DNA of 37,468 nt from Funiculus sociatus GB2-C1 (lineage in GTDB: Bacteria > Cyanobacteriota > Cyanobacteriia > Cyanobacteriales > FACHB-T130), in NCBI RefSeq assembly GCF_039962115.1, contig NZ_JAMPKJ010000057.1, positions 1-37,468 on the forward strand, in the 5' to 3' direction. Position numbers and translations under genes: made by a program. Of this stretch, positions 16,240 through 23,699 are shown one piece after another. The first letter of the stretch is position 1, and each line of letters opens with the position of its first letter. Below the pieces are notes generated by a model. The model was given only the letters and a program-made list of their open reading frames with translations, did no database searches and had not been told where the DNA came from.

Positions 16240-17109
16240 CTAGCGTGTATTTGGCGGCAATTCTAGGGGAATAGCACCTAATAAACCTGTGCGAAAATCA
16301 TTTAATATCTGCCGTGCTGTGCGTTCTACATCACCTTTATGACGGTGATTTGCCACAGCGTGTATATATTCTTCACCCGTTAGGGGTACTGGATCTATTC
16401 CGTAGCGAGACTCTAATGACTTTACCAGAAATAAATCTGCATCTGGGCTGTTTAAATTTTTCAGAAAATCTACCAAAGCAGCTGCCACTCGTTGATTATC
16501 ATAAGACGCATCACCGATATCATCGCAGATAGCTAATTTGAGGGCAGCAGATTGATTTTCTAACCTGGAAGGTAAAACGCCGGGAGCATCTAAAAGTTCA
16601 ATTTGATCGGAAATGCGTATCCAGCGCAGTTGACGAGTCACGCCAGCACGACGCGCACTTTCTACGACTCTTTTTCCCAACAAGCGATTAATTAAAGCTG
16701 ATTTGCCGACATTAGGAAAGCCGATCACAACGGCGCGGACTGGGCGAGGAAGCATCCCGCGATCGCTTCTTCGTTGATTCATCTGTTCCCCAGCTGCTTG
16801 CGCCGCCTTTGCCACTGCTACTATACCTTTACCATGCTGAGCATCAGTGAAGTATGGCGCTTCCCCTCGTTCCCTAAACCACTCTGTCCACATCTGTCGC
16901 ACAGAGGGAGTAATCATATCCATGCGGTTGAGTACCAACACCCTCGCCTTGGTACCAACCCACTCTGGCACTTGGGGATGGTGCGTGGAGAGAGGAATGC
17001 GGGTGTCTCGCACTTCCAACACCACATCCACACGCTTAAGCTGTTCTTTGAGAGACTTTTCAGCTTTGGCAATGTGTCCGGGATACCAATTAATATCGGG
17101 AGTAGTCAT
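16240..17109 (-). CDS. ylqF: Ribosome biogenesis GTPase YlqF/RbgA
   Basis: A 289-residue circularly permuted GTPase. It opens with the family signature DINWYPGHIAKAEK. G-motifs come in permuted order: G4 NRMD in VLVLNRMDMI (about residues 80-83), then the P-loop GFPNVGKSALINRL (about 149-162), then G3 DAPG (about 194-197). The C-terminal part after residue 200 is the helical RbgA/YlqF domain. Homologues assist late assembly of the large ribosomal subunit. It begins with an ATG at 17109 and ends at 16240. The following sequence (16065-16239) has repeats and no gene. The universal stress protein gene lies upstream on the same strand, but 190 bases separate them, and the gap carries a tandem repeat. 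Confidence 0.93.
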   Translation of the reverse strand: MTTPDINWYPGHIAKAEKSLKEQLKRVDVVLEVRDTRIPLSTHHPQVPEWVGTKARVLVLNRMDMITPSVRQMWTEWFRERGEAPYFTDAQHGKGIVAVAKAAQAAGEQMNQRRSDRGMLPRPVRAVVIGFPNVGKSALINRLLGKRVVESARRAGVTRQLRWIRISDQIELLDAPGVLPSRLENQSAALKLAICDDIGDASYDNQRVAAALVDFLKNLNSPDADLFLVKSLESRYGIDPVPLTGEEYIHAVANHRHKGDVERTARQILNDFRTGLLGAIPLELPPNTR

Positions 17110-17111
17110 AG

Positions 17112-17153
17112 AATTTTAGATTTTAGATTTTAAATTTTAGATTTTAGATTTAA
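17112..17153. repeat. AATTTTAGATTTTAG-type tandem repeat
   Basis: About six near-identical copies of a seven-base unit related to ATTTTAG lie directly upstream of the ylqF start. This is the kind of short tandemly repeated sequence seen between genes of filamentous cyanobacteria. It occupies the ylqF 5' untranslated region and may affect its expression. Confidence 0.65.
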
Positions 17154-17299
17154 TCCAAAATCATCGGAAGCCTAGAAACTCCTTCGCCCCCGCAAAATCA
17201 CGCCATATTTTGGGAAGAACGGGAGGTTGGGGGAAGAACCAGTAATGGTTCAACTCCCTGATCAATCTCCCCAAAAATCGCTTCAAAATCCAAAATTGA

Positions 17300-17710
17300 T
17301 TAGGGAACAACCAAAACTGGGCAAGGGGCAAGGTTAATCACCCGGTTAGTGACACTTTCGGAAACGCCTTCCTCAGTCAAACCCAGTCCGCGACACCCCA
17401 TCACAATTAAATCGGCATCCATTTCATCAGCAACATCGCAAATTGTAAAAGCCACCTTACCTGTTTGCTCAATGATCTCAGCTTGGATGCCTAACTCAGC
17501 AAATAGATTTTGTGCAGTTTTAAGCAATTCGGCAACGGCTTGTGGTGAGTTCATCGCATCTGGACGAGGCGATTCCTCTACTTCTGGTTCTTCTACCACC
17601 GACAGCAACACTAAGCGGCTACCATACTTTTGCACAATATTGGCAACAACATCAGCCGCTTCGCGGGCTTCTCGACTTTGATCGACAGGAAACAGAACAG
17701 TCTTGAACAT
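17300..17710 (-). CDS. Universal stress protein (UspA family)
   Basis: A 136-residue single-domain Usp, starting at the ATG at 17710; a GTG three codons upstream is less likely. The fold signature is clear: TVLFPVDQS at the N-terminus with the nucleotide-contacting Asp, VVLLSVVE-type strand, DLIVMGCRGLG and a final APCPVLVVP strand. In ATP-binding family members the loop reads GxxGx9G(S/T). Here the two leading Gly are kept (GCRG) but the later Gly is Glu (SESVTNR), so nucleotide binding may be altered. Role is likely stress-linked; partner unknown. It is divergent from pgk; the gap holds a HIP1 site and the strong pgk ribosome site. Confidence 0.9.
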   Translation of the reverse strand: MFKTVLFPVDQSREAREAADVVANIVQKYGSRLVLLSVVEEPEVEESPRPDAMNSPQAVAELLKTAQNLFAELGIQAEIIEQTGKVAFTICDVADEMDADLIVMGCRGLGLTEEGVSESVTNRVINLAPCPVLVVP

Positions 17711-17872
17711 GGCACGCACCTGTAGGAACCCCTACTCCTGTAAAATGTGGACGGCGCTGGCTAGAAAAAACTTAACTTGCGATCGCACTTTGGTTTATCT
17801 AGCTTTTGAGGGAAAAAGGTCAAACGACCATTAACACGCTACTGGTGGCGAAATTTTTAACTAAGACGCAAT

Positions 17873-17880
17873 TAGGAGGT
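17873..17880 (+). promoter_or_regulatory. Strong ribosome binding site of pgk
   Basis: The sequence TTAGGAGGT lies eight to ten bases before the GTG at 17888 and matches the 16S rRNA 3' end well. It decides the GTG as the pgk start. Confidence 0.8.
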
Positions 17881-17887
17881 TCACGCT

Positions 17888-19087
17888 GTGTCCAAGAAAA
17901 CTGTAGCAAATTTAGCGGCATCTGATTTATCCGGTAAACGGGTACTGGTACGGGCGGATTTTAACGTACCTTTAGACAATGGCAGCATCACTGACGATAC
18001 GCGCATTCGGGCAGCTCTGCCAACAATTCAGGATTTAACTTCTAAAGGCGCTAAGGTGATTCTCTCCAGCCACTTTGGTCGTCCAAAGGGCGTAGATAAC
18101 AAATACCGCCTGACTCCCGTTGCCCATCGCCTCTCAGAGTTACTGGGTAAGCAAGTCGTCAAGTGCGATGACTGCATCGGCGAAGATGTCGCAGCTAAGG
18201 TGGCGGCGATGCAAAATGGCGACGTACTACTGCTGGAGAATGTCCGCTTCTACCCAGAGGAGGAGAAAAACGACTCGGAATTCGCGAAAAAATTGGCTGC
18301 AAATGCCGATTTGTATGTGAATGATGCCTTTGGCACCGCTCACCGCGCTCATGCTTCCACTGAGGGCGTTACTAAGTATCTTAGTCCATCTGTGGCTGGA
18401 TACTTGATTGAGAAGGAATTGCAATATTTGCAAAGTGCGATTGAAAATCCCCAGCGTCCTCTAGCTGCAATTATCGGTGGTTCCAAGGTTTCCAGTAAAA
18501 TTGGTGTCATCGAAACGCTGCTAGATAAGTGCGATAAGCTGATCCTGGGCGGCGGCATGATTTTCACCTTTTACAAGGCTCGCGGGCTGAATGTGGGTAA
18601 GTCGTTGGTGGAAGAAGATAAGCTGGAATTGGCGAAGTCTTTGGAAGCTAAGGCGAAAGAGCGCGGCGTTCAATTGCTCTTGCCGACAGATGTCATCCTT
18701 GCAGATAATTTTGCTGCTGATGCCAACTCTCAAACTGTGAGTATTGATGCTATTCCCGATGGTTGGATGGGCTTGGATATTGGCCCCGACTCCGTGAAGA
18801 CATTCCAAGATGCGCTTGCAGATTGCAAGACGGTGATTTGGAATGGCCCGATGGGTGTGTTTGAGTTCCCCCAATTCGCCAAAGGGACGGAAGCGATCGC
18901 ACATACTCTTGCCGACCTCACTAAGACTGGCGCTACCACGATTATCGGCGGTGGCGACTCAGTTGCTGCGGTGGAACAGTTGAATTTGGGCGAACAAATG
19001 AGCCACATTTCCACTGGCGGCGGCGCAAGTCTGGAGTTGCTGGAAGGCAAGGAACTTCCAGGGATTGCAGCGTTGGATGAGGCGTAA
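17888..19087 (+). CDS. pgk: Phosphoglycerate kinase
   Basis: A 399-residue enzyme of the normal bacterial length, initiating at GTG behind a strong AGGAGGT. It transfers phosphate between 1,3-bisphosphoglycerate and ADP in glycolysis and, in the reverse direction, serves the Calvin cycle. Signature features: [13 protein letters not shown] near residue 20, SSHFGRPKG with the substrate-binding His/Arg, [25 protein letters not shown], and the nucleotide-domain GGGDSVAA and [13 protein letters not shown] near the C-terminus. Its neighbours are unrelated, so it is probably monocistronic, with a hairpin terminator 25 bases after the stop. Confidence 0.98.
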   Translation: MSKKTVANLAASDLSGKRVLVRADFNVPLDNGSITDDTRIRAALPTIQDLTSKGAKVILSSHFGRPKGVDNKYRLTPVAHRLSELLGKQVVKCDDCIGEDVAAKVAAMQNGDVLLLENVRFYPEEEKNDSEFAKKLAANADLYVNDAFGTAHRAHASTEGVTKYLSPSVAGYLIEKELQYLQSAIENPQRPLAAIIGGSKVSSKIGVIETLLDKCDKLILGGGMIFTFYKARGLNVGKSLVEEDKLELAKSLEAKAKERGVQLLLPTDVILADNFAADANSQTVSIDAIPDGWMGLDIGPDSVKTFQDALADCKTVIWNGPMGVFEFPQFAKGTEAIAHTLADLTKTGATTIIGGGDSVAAVEQLNLGEQMSHISTGGGASLELLEGKELPGIAALDEA

Positions 19088-19112
19088 CGGCTAAAATCGC
19101 CTTGAGGAAACA

Positions 19113-19133
19113 AAGCCCGCCTAAAGCGGGCTT
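19113..19133 (+). terminator. Factor-independent terminator of pgk
   Basis: A perfect 8-bp stem, AAGCCCGC (19113-19120) and GCGGGCTT (19126-19133), with the five-base loop CTAAA, lies 25 bases after the pgk stop. The T tail is short, which is common in cyanobacteria. Confidence 0.7.
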
Positions 19134-19136
19134 ATG

Positions 19137-19183
19137 TAGAGACGCGTTAGCGAAGCGGTGCGAAGCACAATTGCGCGTCTCTA
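19137..19183. repeat. TAGAGACGCG...CGCGTCTCTA dispersed repeat
   Basis: A perfect 10-bp inverted repeat, TAGAGACGCG (19137-19146) and CGCGTCTCTA (19174-19183), surrounds GTTAGCGAAGC-type sequence. This is a well-known intergenic repeat type in filamentous cyanobacteria. A shorter relative with GAGAC/GTCTC arms lies at 7763-7785. Confidence 0.65.
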
Positions 19184-19421
19184 TCTTTGTGTGAATATAT
19201 TGTCAGTTCTCAAAAATAGCGATCGCATTTGTTTGTTGAGAGAAGGCGATCGCTGTAGTCAACAATGAGTGTAGCAATCTACACTCAGGAGAAATCCCCA
19301 AGAAAATCTATGAGGAAGCTGCAAAGTCCCCCGTCCATATGGTGGACAAGTAGTGGTAGCGCTATACGCGATCGCTAGTTAAATTGGAGTAGATACAGCG
19401 AGTCGTGAATCCTTTCTCCAA
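19184..19421. other. Rest of the pgk-to-kinase intergenic gap
   Basis: Together with the terminator and repeat, this makes a gap of 334 bases without a gene. It holds three HIP1-type sites (near 19220, 19247 and 19368) and a stretch with short imperfect palindromes (GTAGCAATCTACAC, CCATATGG). The promoter of the first kinase gene is probably here; none can be named with confidence. Confidence 0.5.
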
Positions 19422-20840
19422 ATGCTGCAAGCACAACTATTGCAGGGGCGTTACCAACTCCAAGAGCAGTTAGGACACAATGCTGGGCGACAAACCTGGC
19501 TAGCAACTGATGTCAGTGTGTCGCCGCCAGAATTGGTCATCGTCAAACTGCTAGCCTTTAACCCGCAGATGCAGTGGGATGATTTTAAACTCTTTGAGCG
19601 CGAAGCTCAAGTTTTAAAAAATCTTAATTATCCCCGAATTCCCAAATATCGAGATTATTTTTCCCTGGACAAAACTATTGGCGCTGGTTTGTGCTGGTTT
19701 GGCTTAGTCCAAGAATACATTCCGGGGAACACTCTACAACAACTTTTGCATCAAGGCAAACGTTTTACGGAAAACCAAGTACGTCAAATTGCCACAGATA
19801 TTTTAAATATACTCATTTACCTGCACGAATTAAGTCCGCCGCTACTGCACCGGGATATCAAACCGAGTAACTTGATTTGGGGAGAAGATGAGCAGATTTA
19901 TCTAGTTGATTTCGGTGCAGTTCAAGATTCTGCGGCTGCTGAAGGTGTCACTTTTACGGTAGTCGGAACTACGGGATATGCACCGCTGGAACAATTTTGG
20001 GGAAAAGCTGTACCAGCATCCGATTTATATGCGCTGGGAGCAACTTTAATTCACTTATTAACTGGGACTTCTCCAGCAGATTTGCCCCAGAAGAATTTGC
20101 AGATTCAATTTTCCCATCTTATAAGCATTAATCCCACTTTTATTTGTTGGATTCAATCCCTAACAGAACCCGATTTAAGCCAACGTTATAGCACAGCCAG
20201 ACTCGCGCTAAAAGACCTGAAAGCAGAACGCTATCTCAACACTCCGCTGCAAAAAGTTCGTCAGCCGACTGGCAGTCGGATTCAGATGTGGAAGTCTCCT
20301 ACCGAATTGAAAATTAAAATTTCTGGAAGAGGGTTATTATTTCTTGTAGATCTCCTAGGATTTGGAGGAAAATGGCTACTAGCAGCAGGCTCGATAATGT
20401 CTCTATTATCGCTACTTTTTATGCTATGTTGTCTGCTATTATTCGTAGCCATTGGTGTTGTGTCATTATTTTACTATAAGTTTTTTCTTCTGATTTCCTT
20501 AATGTTGGCTGGAGTGTTAATCGTTGGAAACATTTGGTTAGGGAATAATGTACAATCTGAACTGGCAAAAATGTTATCAAAATTACATTTAAACAACCTC
20601 AACTCCCTAGGCGATAATTACCTTTATTTCGACCAAGAAAGTTTTGTAATTGAAAAAAAACTTTTTGGCTTCTGTTATATTCGTCATCAAGGGCAAACTT
20701 CAGAAATTAAAAAGGTATATAAAATCGCTTCAAAGCGGCTAAACATTCAAACTAATAGCTGTAACTATTCCTTGGGGCGTAATTTCACTGAGAACGAGTG
20801 TAATTGGTTAGCTCAACAGATACAAGATTGGCTTAAATAA
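19422..20840 (+). CDS. Ser/Thr kinase A of a tandem trio, C-terminal membrane and PH-like region
   Basis: A 472-residue protein. Kinase domain about 9-275: variant glycine loop GHNAGRQTW in place of GxGxxG, Lys42 in IVKLLAF, catalytic HRDIKPSN (Asp145, Asn150), Asp163 in VDFGAVQ, activation segment VVGTTGYAPLEQ and the GTSPADLP region. Then a strongly hydrophobic region, about 303-375, with two to three likely membrane helices. The last 70 residues are soluble, with a beta-rich pattern ending in ENECNWLAQQIQDWL, reminiscent of PH-like tails in cyanobacterial kinases. Its catalytic domain is closely matched by the next two genes. The kinase appears active by its motifs. Substrate unknown. Confidence 0.9.
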   Translation: MLQAQLLQGRYQLQEQLGHNAGRQTWLATDVSVSPPELVIVKLLAFNPQMQWDDFKLFEREAQVLKNLNYPRIPKYRDYFSLDKTIGAGLCWFGLVQEYIPGNTLQQLLHQGKRFTENQVRQIATDILNILIYLHELSPPLLHRDIKPSNLIWGEDEQIYLVDFGAVQDSAAAEGVTFTVVGTTGYAPLEQFWGKAVPASDLYALGATLIHLLTGTSPADLPQKNLQIQFSHLISINPTFICWIQSLTEPDLSQRYSTARLALKDLKAERYLNTPLQKVRQPTGSRIQMWKSPTELKIKISGRGLLFLVDLLGFGGKWLLAAGSIMSLLSLLFMLCCLLLFVAIGVVSLFYYKFFLLISLMLAGVLIVGNIWLGNNVQSELAKMLSKLHLNNLNSLGDNYLYFDQESFVIEKKLFGFCYIRHQGQTSEIKKVYKIASKRLNIQTNSCNYSLGRNFTENECNWLAQQIQDWLK

Positions 20841-20938
20841 GGGCAAAGCTGCGTATAAGAATTTACGACTCACCGAAATTGCAACGCGAATGCTTCGCCT
20901 CTAATGACAACAGATAACTTACAACTAACAAGTAAATC

Positions 20939-22279
20939 ATGCTGCAAACACAACAGGTATTACAAGGACGTTATCAGCTAGAACGGCAATTAGGGCAAAA
21001 TGCAGGGCGGCAAACTTGGCTAGCAACAGATTTATCAGCCGAACCTAACCAAGAAGTAATTGTTAAATTGCTGGCTTTTAATCCGCAGATGCAATGGGAA
21101 GAATTGAAACTATTTGAACGTGAGGCTCAAGTTTTAAAAAATCTCAACCATCCCAAAATTCCGAAATATCACGATTATTTTTCATTGGATGAAGAGACAG
21201 GCGGCGGTTTACCTTGGTTTGGATTAGTTCAAGATTACATTCCTGGTAAATCCTTACGCCAAATGTTAGATGAACGAAAAAATTTAACAGAAAGTTTGGT
21301 GCAAAGAATTGCCACAGAGGTGCTGAAGATTCTGATTTATCTGCACGAATTGAGTCCGCCAGTTTTGCACCGCGATATCAAACCCAGTAATTTGATTTTC
21401 GGCGAAAACAGACAAGTTTATCTGGTAGATTTTGGTGCGGTTACTGACCGCGCTAAGACTGAAGGAGTAACCTTTACAGTAGTCGGAACCAGTGGCTATG
21501 CGCCGCCCGAACAACTATGGGGACGTGCAGTTCCAGCATCAGATTTGTATGCACTGGGAGCAACACTCATTCATTTGTTAACTGGAACACCACCAGCTGA
21601 ATTACCGCAGCATCAAATGCGAATTCAATTTGCAGACAAAGTTAACCTGAACCCCAATGTTACCCACTGGATAGAAAAACTCATAGAACCCGCTCCCGAA
21701 AAAAGATTCACTACAGCACGGGAAGCACTTGAGGGAATGGTAGCAGCTACTTCCCCCAGTTATATTAAAACAAATCCTCAAGAAAATGAAAATTCAGTTC
21801 GTTATGGCCGTCTAGCGTTTTTAGCTTCGATACCACTAATAATTCTCGGTTTAGGTGTTACTGCTATGCCAGATTTGCTGGATTCATCAACTAAAGCCAA
21901 GCAATCTGAAGCGAAACAATATGTTAGTGCAATGAACCTCGCCCAGCAAGCTTATTTTTTGGATAACAATCATTTTTCTAATTCCGTTACAGAACTAGGG
22001 ATTGGTATTAGCACTCAGACAGAAAACTACCAGTATTCAACTTGGGGGCCAGATAAAGCCGCATTTAACTATGGAATAACCCGAAATCGTAAACTCAAAA
22101 GCTATGTTGGCGGTACTTTCTTAGTACCTGTAAACGACGTTGGGGCTGCTAAGGGTGAAATGAAAACGTTGGCAATTATGTGCGAATCTAAGGCGACCGG
22201 AATAAGCGTAATTCCAAATCCAATCATTATAAATGGTCAACCAGCCTGTGGTGTTGGCACAACTAAAATAGGTAAGTGA
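20939..22279 (+). CDS. Ser/Thr kinase B of the trio, fused to a type IV pilin-like domain
   Basis: A 446-residue protein. Residues about 10-275 are a kinase with GQNAGRQTW, Lys in IVKLLAF, HRDIKPSN, VDFGAVTD and VVGTSGYAPPEQ. One membrane helix follows, about 296-318 (ASIPLIILGLGVTAMPDLL). The outer part, about 325-446, matches the pattern of cyanobacterial type IV pilin-like domains: AKQSEAKQYVSAMNLAQQAY (the amphipathic spine), FLDNNHFSNSVTELGIG, TENYQYSTWG, then a Cys pair (Cys in IMCES and in PACGVG). No prepilin peptidase site (Gly followed by Phe/Met and T-L-x-E) is seen, so the tail stays attached to the kinase. It could sense envelope or pilus state. Ninety-eight bases separate it from kinase A. 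Confidence 0.9.
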   Translation: MLQTQQVLQGRYQLERQLGQNAGRQTWLATDLSAEPNQEVIVKLLAFNPQMQWEELKLFEREAQVLKNLNHPKIPKYHDYFSLDEETGGGLPWFGLVQDYIPGKSLRQMLDERKNLTESLVQRIATEVLKILIYLHELSPPVLHRDIKPSNLIFGENRQVYLVDFGAVTDRAKTEGVTFTVVGTSGYAPPEQLWGRAVPASDLYALGATLIHLLTGTPPAELPQHQMRIQFADKVNLNPNVTHWIEKLIEPAPEKRFTTAREALEGMVAATSPSYIKTNPQENENSVRYGRLAFLASIPLIILGLGVTAMPDLLDSSTKAKQSEAKQYVSAMNLAQQAYFLDNNHFSNSVTELGIGISTQTENYQYSTWGPDKAAFNYGITRNRKLKSYVGGTFLVPVNDVGAAKGEMKTLAIMCESKATGISVIPNPIIINGQPACGVGTTKIGK

Positions 22280-22359
22280 AAATGTTAGTAGACACACAAG
22301 GCTGGAAATTCGGTAATTGGTAATGGTAATGACTAATACCTAATGACTAAGGACTAAAA

Positions 22360-23556
22360 ATGCTGCAAGCAGAACAGGTATTACAAGGACGCTATAAACT
22401 AAACCAAAAACTAGGACAAAATGCTGGGCGACAAACTTGGTTAGCGACGGATATCGAAACTGAAGAAAAAGAGTTGGTAGTTGTCAAACTCCTAGCTTTT
22501 GGTGGCGAGGTGCAGTGGGACGATCTCAAGCTGTTTGAAAGAGAAGCACAGGTACTTAAACAGTTGAATCATTCCCAGATTCCTCAATACCGAGATTATT
22601 TTTGTATGGATGAGCGATCGCTCTGGTTTGCTATAGTCCAAGAATACATCCCCGGCGACTCTCTGAAGGAGTTGCTGAACTCCGGCAAAAAGTATACCGA
22701 AACAGAAGTTCGCAAAATTGCCTCTGATGTTCTCAAGGTTTTGATTTATCTCCACGAACTCAGTCCAACGGTGCTGCACCGAGACATCAAACCGAGTAAT
22801 TTAATCTGGGGTAAAGATGGCAAGATATATTTAGTTGATTTTGGCGCTGTGCAAGATAAAGCGGCAAAAGAAGGAGCCACATTTACCGTTGTGGGGACTT
22901 ATGGTTATGCGCCAATGGAACAGTTTGGCGGTAGGGCTGTACCAGCATCAGACTTGTATTCATTGGGAGCAACTTTGATTCATTTGTTAACCGGAACTGC
23001 ACCAGCGGATCTGCCTTCTCGTAACTTGCGAATTCAATTTGAGCAGCAGGTGAGCATCAGTTCCCCAACGATTAGCTGGATTCAAAAGTTGACAGAACCA
23101 GCCCCAGAGGAACGGTTTAGCAGTGCGAAATCAGCTCTAAAAGCGCTGAAAGAAGGCACTCTAATCAACACTAGTACAGGAATTCAGCCGTTAAAGCAAG
23201 CAGTCCCGTTTAATAATAATTCTGGGCAAGGCAGATTATTTGATTCTTCGGTGGAGGTGCCTGAAGAAATTAAGGGTTGGAATTGGGGCGCATTTCTGTT
23301 GCCTTATCTGTGGCCTTTCACAAATAATGTTTGGTTTGGACTTATATCTTTGATACCAAATGTTGGTTGGTTGATGGCGATCGCGCTCGGTTCTAGGGGC
23401 AATGAATGGGCGTGGAAAAGTAGAAAATGGCGCAGTATTGAACAATTCAAAGCGCATCAAAGAGGTTGGGCGATCGCTGGACTGTTTATTGGGGTACCGA
23501 TGGCTTGGTTATATATCGCTTTAATCCGCGCTTTGCTGTTTGGCATTGGCATTTAA
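22360..23556 (+). CDS. Ser/Thr kinase C of the trio, with small C-terminal membrane domain
   Basis: A 398-residue protein. Kinase domain about 10-268: GQNAGRQTW, Lys in VVKLLAF, HRDIKPSN, VDFGAVQDK, VVGTYGYAPMEQFGG. A linker follows, then a C-terminal module of about 95 residues: GWNWGAFLLPYLWPFTNNVW, a hydrophobic helix, GSRGNEWAWKSRKW, QFKAHQRGW and a final hydrophobic helix. This resembles the small membrane domains filed under DUF2628-like families; the link is tentative. So the catalytic part faces the cytoplasm, with two or three membrane spans as anchor. Eighty bases separate it from kinase B, containing a short repeat-like tract. Confidence 0.9.
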   Translation: MLQAEQVLQGRYKLNQKLGQNAGRQTWLATDIETEEKELVVVKLLAFGGEVQWDDLKLFEREAQVLKQLNHSQIPQYRDYFCMDERSLWFAIVQEYIPGDSLKELLNSGKKYTETEVRKIASDVLKVLIYLHELSPTVLHRDIKPSNLIWGKDGKIYLVDFGAVQDKAAKEGATFTVVGTYGYAPMEQFGGRAVPASDLYSLGATLIHLLTGTAPADLPSRNLRIQFEQQVSISSPTISWIQKLTEPAPEERFSSAKSALKALKEGTLINTSTGIQPLKQAVPFNNNSGQGRLFDSSVEVPEEIKGWNWGAFLLPYLWPFTNNVWFGLISLIPNVGWLMAIALGSRGNEWAWKSRKWRSIEQFKAHQRGWAIAGLFIGVPMAWLYIALIRALLFGIGI

Positions 23557-23699
23557 ACTGGGTGCGAGTAAAACCCAAAACCATTACACCTGAATCTAGA
23601 CAAGTGATTGAAATGGTGAACTGCTTATCCTGCATTCCTTCTAAAAACAGCACATTTTCTGGTTCCCAGCCTGGGACTAGGAACGAGAAAATAGCGTTT

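Noticed and set aside
18227-19113. Several long minus-strand frames inside pgk
   Set aside because: They are reading-frame shadows in a high-codon-bias gene; the pgk protein accounts for the sequence fully.
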